From a bacterium (GTDB taxonomy: Bacteria; SZUA-79; Acidulodesulfobacterales; Acidulodesulfobacteraceae), in assembly GCA_027319095.1 (NCBI GenBank), contig DAHVNW010000014.1, forward strand, positions 1-45,074: 45,074 bases of DNA, given 5' to 3'. Shown in pieces: positions 44,107 to 45,074 of this stretch (the stretch's first letter is position 1; each line of letters opens with the position of its first letter). The notes under the pieces are model-generated. The model did no database searches. It had not been told where the DNA came from and saw nothing but the letters and a program-made list of their open reading frames with translations. The translations under genes were made by a program, and so were the position numbers.

Positions 44107-44952
44107 TCATTCTAATCCATGAAACGACGGAAATAAATAAAAAGAAAAACTTAAACTAAAAATAATAAACAAAAAACCTATAACGCTTAAAATAGCGGCC
44201 TTTTTCCCCCTTAAACCTTTGGCCATCCTTTCGTGCAGCAAAACGGCATAAATAAGCCACGTTATTAAGGACATAATTTCGATAGGTTTTGCGACAATAA
44301 CAATCTTAAACAAAGCTGCGGATAAATAAATTCCCATAACTATACCTACGGTTATAAACGGAAACCCTATTTTTAAACACTGGTAATTAATGTTATCCAA
44401 AAGTTCTAAATTATATCTCCTGCCGGAACGTATGGCTTCAGGCAGAGACACGCTTTCCAGATTTAAAATTTTCAAGTTTTTTTTGTTCTTAATCTTCCTT
44501 TCTTGAAAAATATATATTAAAGAAACTATAAATGCAAGGGCAAAGAGGGAATCGCCTATTAATATAAGAATAATATGGGTTAAAAGTATAGTTTTATATG
44601 CGCCTATAATAACCGGCTTTATAAGAACGTGCGGAACGAAAAAACCTATTATTAAATTTATCGCTACTAACGGAGCGATAAATAAAAGAATATACTCGAC
44701 CTTATAAAAAATGCCGAACAAAACGGCTATAAACATTAAAATCCATGCGTTGAAAAATACGAACCTATCGATATGAACCGGAACAGTCAACCCTTTGATG
44801 TCAAAAAATAAAAAAAATATTAAGCTTTGTATAACAAATCCGGCATAAATTAAATAAATAAAAATTTTATAAATTTTTTTTTCTTTCGGCAAAAAAATAA
44901 AATACGAAAAAATGTATATAAATGCAGGAATTAAATAAAGTTCTTTAAGCAT
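44107..44952 (-). CDS. HemX/CcsA-type cytochrome c assembly membrane protein
   Basis: The 281-residue protein has about eight membrane helices. HIDRFVFFNAW and HIILILIGDSLFALAFIVSLIYIFQERKIK match the CcsA/HemX pattern in which histidines bind or handle heme, and the C-terminus has WLIYAVLLHERMAKGLRGKKAAILSVIGF. In this position next to hemA such proteins are called HemX, a regulator or partner of HemA, or a heme-export component for cytochrome c assembly. The sequence cannot decide between the two. Confidence 0.8.
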   Translation of the reverse strand: MLKELYLIPAFIYIFSYFIFLPKEKKIYKIFIYLIYAGFVIQSLIFFLFFDIKGLTVPVHIDRFVFFNAWILMFIAVLFGIFYKVEYILLFIAPLVAINLIIGFFVPHVLIKPVIIGAYKTILLTHIILILIGDSLFALAFIVSLIYIFQERKIKNKKNLKILNLESVSLPEAIRSGRRYNLELLDNINYQCLKIGFPFITVGIVMGIYLSAALFKIVIVAKPIEIMSLITWLIYAVLLHERMAKGLRGKKAAILSVIGFLFIIFSLSFSFYLFPSFHGLE

Positions 44953-44957
44953 TATTT

Positions 44958-45074
44958 TTATGCCCCATTAATAAAATTGCTTATAAAAAAACTTATATCA
45001 GAAAATCTTTTGTCTCTTACAAGCTCAAAAAGATCGGAATTTATTAATTCGTCGAATAATTTTTGATTCTTTTT
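44958..45074 (-). CDS. C-terminal end of an unidentified protein (cut by window edge)
   Basis: A minus-strand frame is open from the right edge to a TAA at 44958-44960, giving 38 residues that include LFDELINSDLFELVRD and end SNFINGA. The short gap to the next gene suggests it belongs to the heme operon. By comparison with other deltaproteobacterial heme clusters a precorrin-2 dehydrogenase would be a natural neighbour, but the fragment is too short to show it. Confidence 0.55.
   Translation of the reverse strand, partial: KKNQKLFDELINSDLFELVRDKRFSDISFFISNFINGA

Overview
The window comes from an AT-rich, anaerobic or facultative bacterium that fixes nitrogen and oxidises or handles reduced sulfur. 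The gene set suggests a deltaproteobacterium-like lineage: nifI1/nifI2 PII proteins, an ANTAR-type nif antiterminator as in Geobacter, siroheme-dependent heme synthesis (ahbC, ahbD), SoxYZ, a quinol NO reductase and a c-di-AMP riboswitch on kdp. The acid-mine Sva0485 / Acidulodesulfobacterales group would fit, but that placement is inference. There is no rRNA, tRNA, CRISPR array or intact transposon in the window.

Layout. 1-2.5 kb: a small soxY-soxZ-DUF302 operon, with a divergently placed TetR regulator gene upstream in the same orientation and matching operator-like sites at both promoters. 2.7-5.0 kb: housekeeping genes rsmD, a Crp/Fnr regulator, an FmdB-type zinc ribbon and an O6-alkylguanine methyltransferase. 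5.0-16.1 kb: one long minus-strand nitrogenase operon, nifH-nifB-methyltransferase-ferredoxin-nifD-nifK-nifE-nifN-nifX-ANTAR regulator-nifI1-nifI2. It starts at a near-perfect sigma-54 promoter followed by a 250-base leader with tandem small hairpins and a very large terminator. nifV (homocitrate synthase) is divergent from its own sigma-54 promoter.

17.5-24.2 kb: a potassium-transport operon read leftward as kdpF, a second micropeptide, kdpA, a 66-residue membrane protein, kdpC, kdpB and a kinase-less kdpD. It has a consensus sigma-70 promoter, a ydaO-type c-di-AMP riboswitch and a terminator. 24.5-30.3 kb: a TIM-barrel protein, an MFS transporter, rarA and a large outer-membrane porin. 30.3-34.4 kb: an NO-defence island in which the quinol NO reductase and a membrane cytochrome c diverge from DUF2249 and the RIC iron-sulfur repair protein. 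Two Fnr/Dnr-type sites sit exactly at -41.5 of two divergent promoters. 34.4-45 kb: polA, an RDD membrane protein, then a heme operon (HemX/CcsA-like, hemA, hemC, cobA-hemD, ahbC, ahbD).

The parts fit together. Nitrogenase needs abundant heme-free Fe-S chemistry, low oxygen and protection from NO. The Crp/Fnr regulator in the window has the E-x-x-S-R recognition helix expected for the two NO-island sites. The most unusual finding is in the nif operon: a terminator-controlled leader whose probable antiterminator is encoded inside the operon, and a structured repeat placed at two gene junctions that supplies the stop codon of the upstream gene and abuts the ribosome-binding site of the downstream one.
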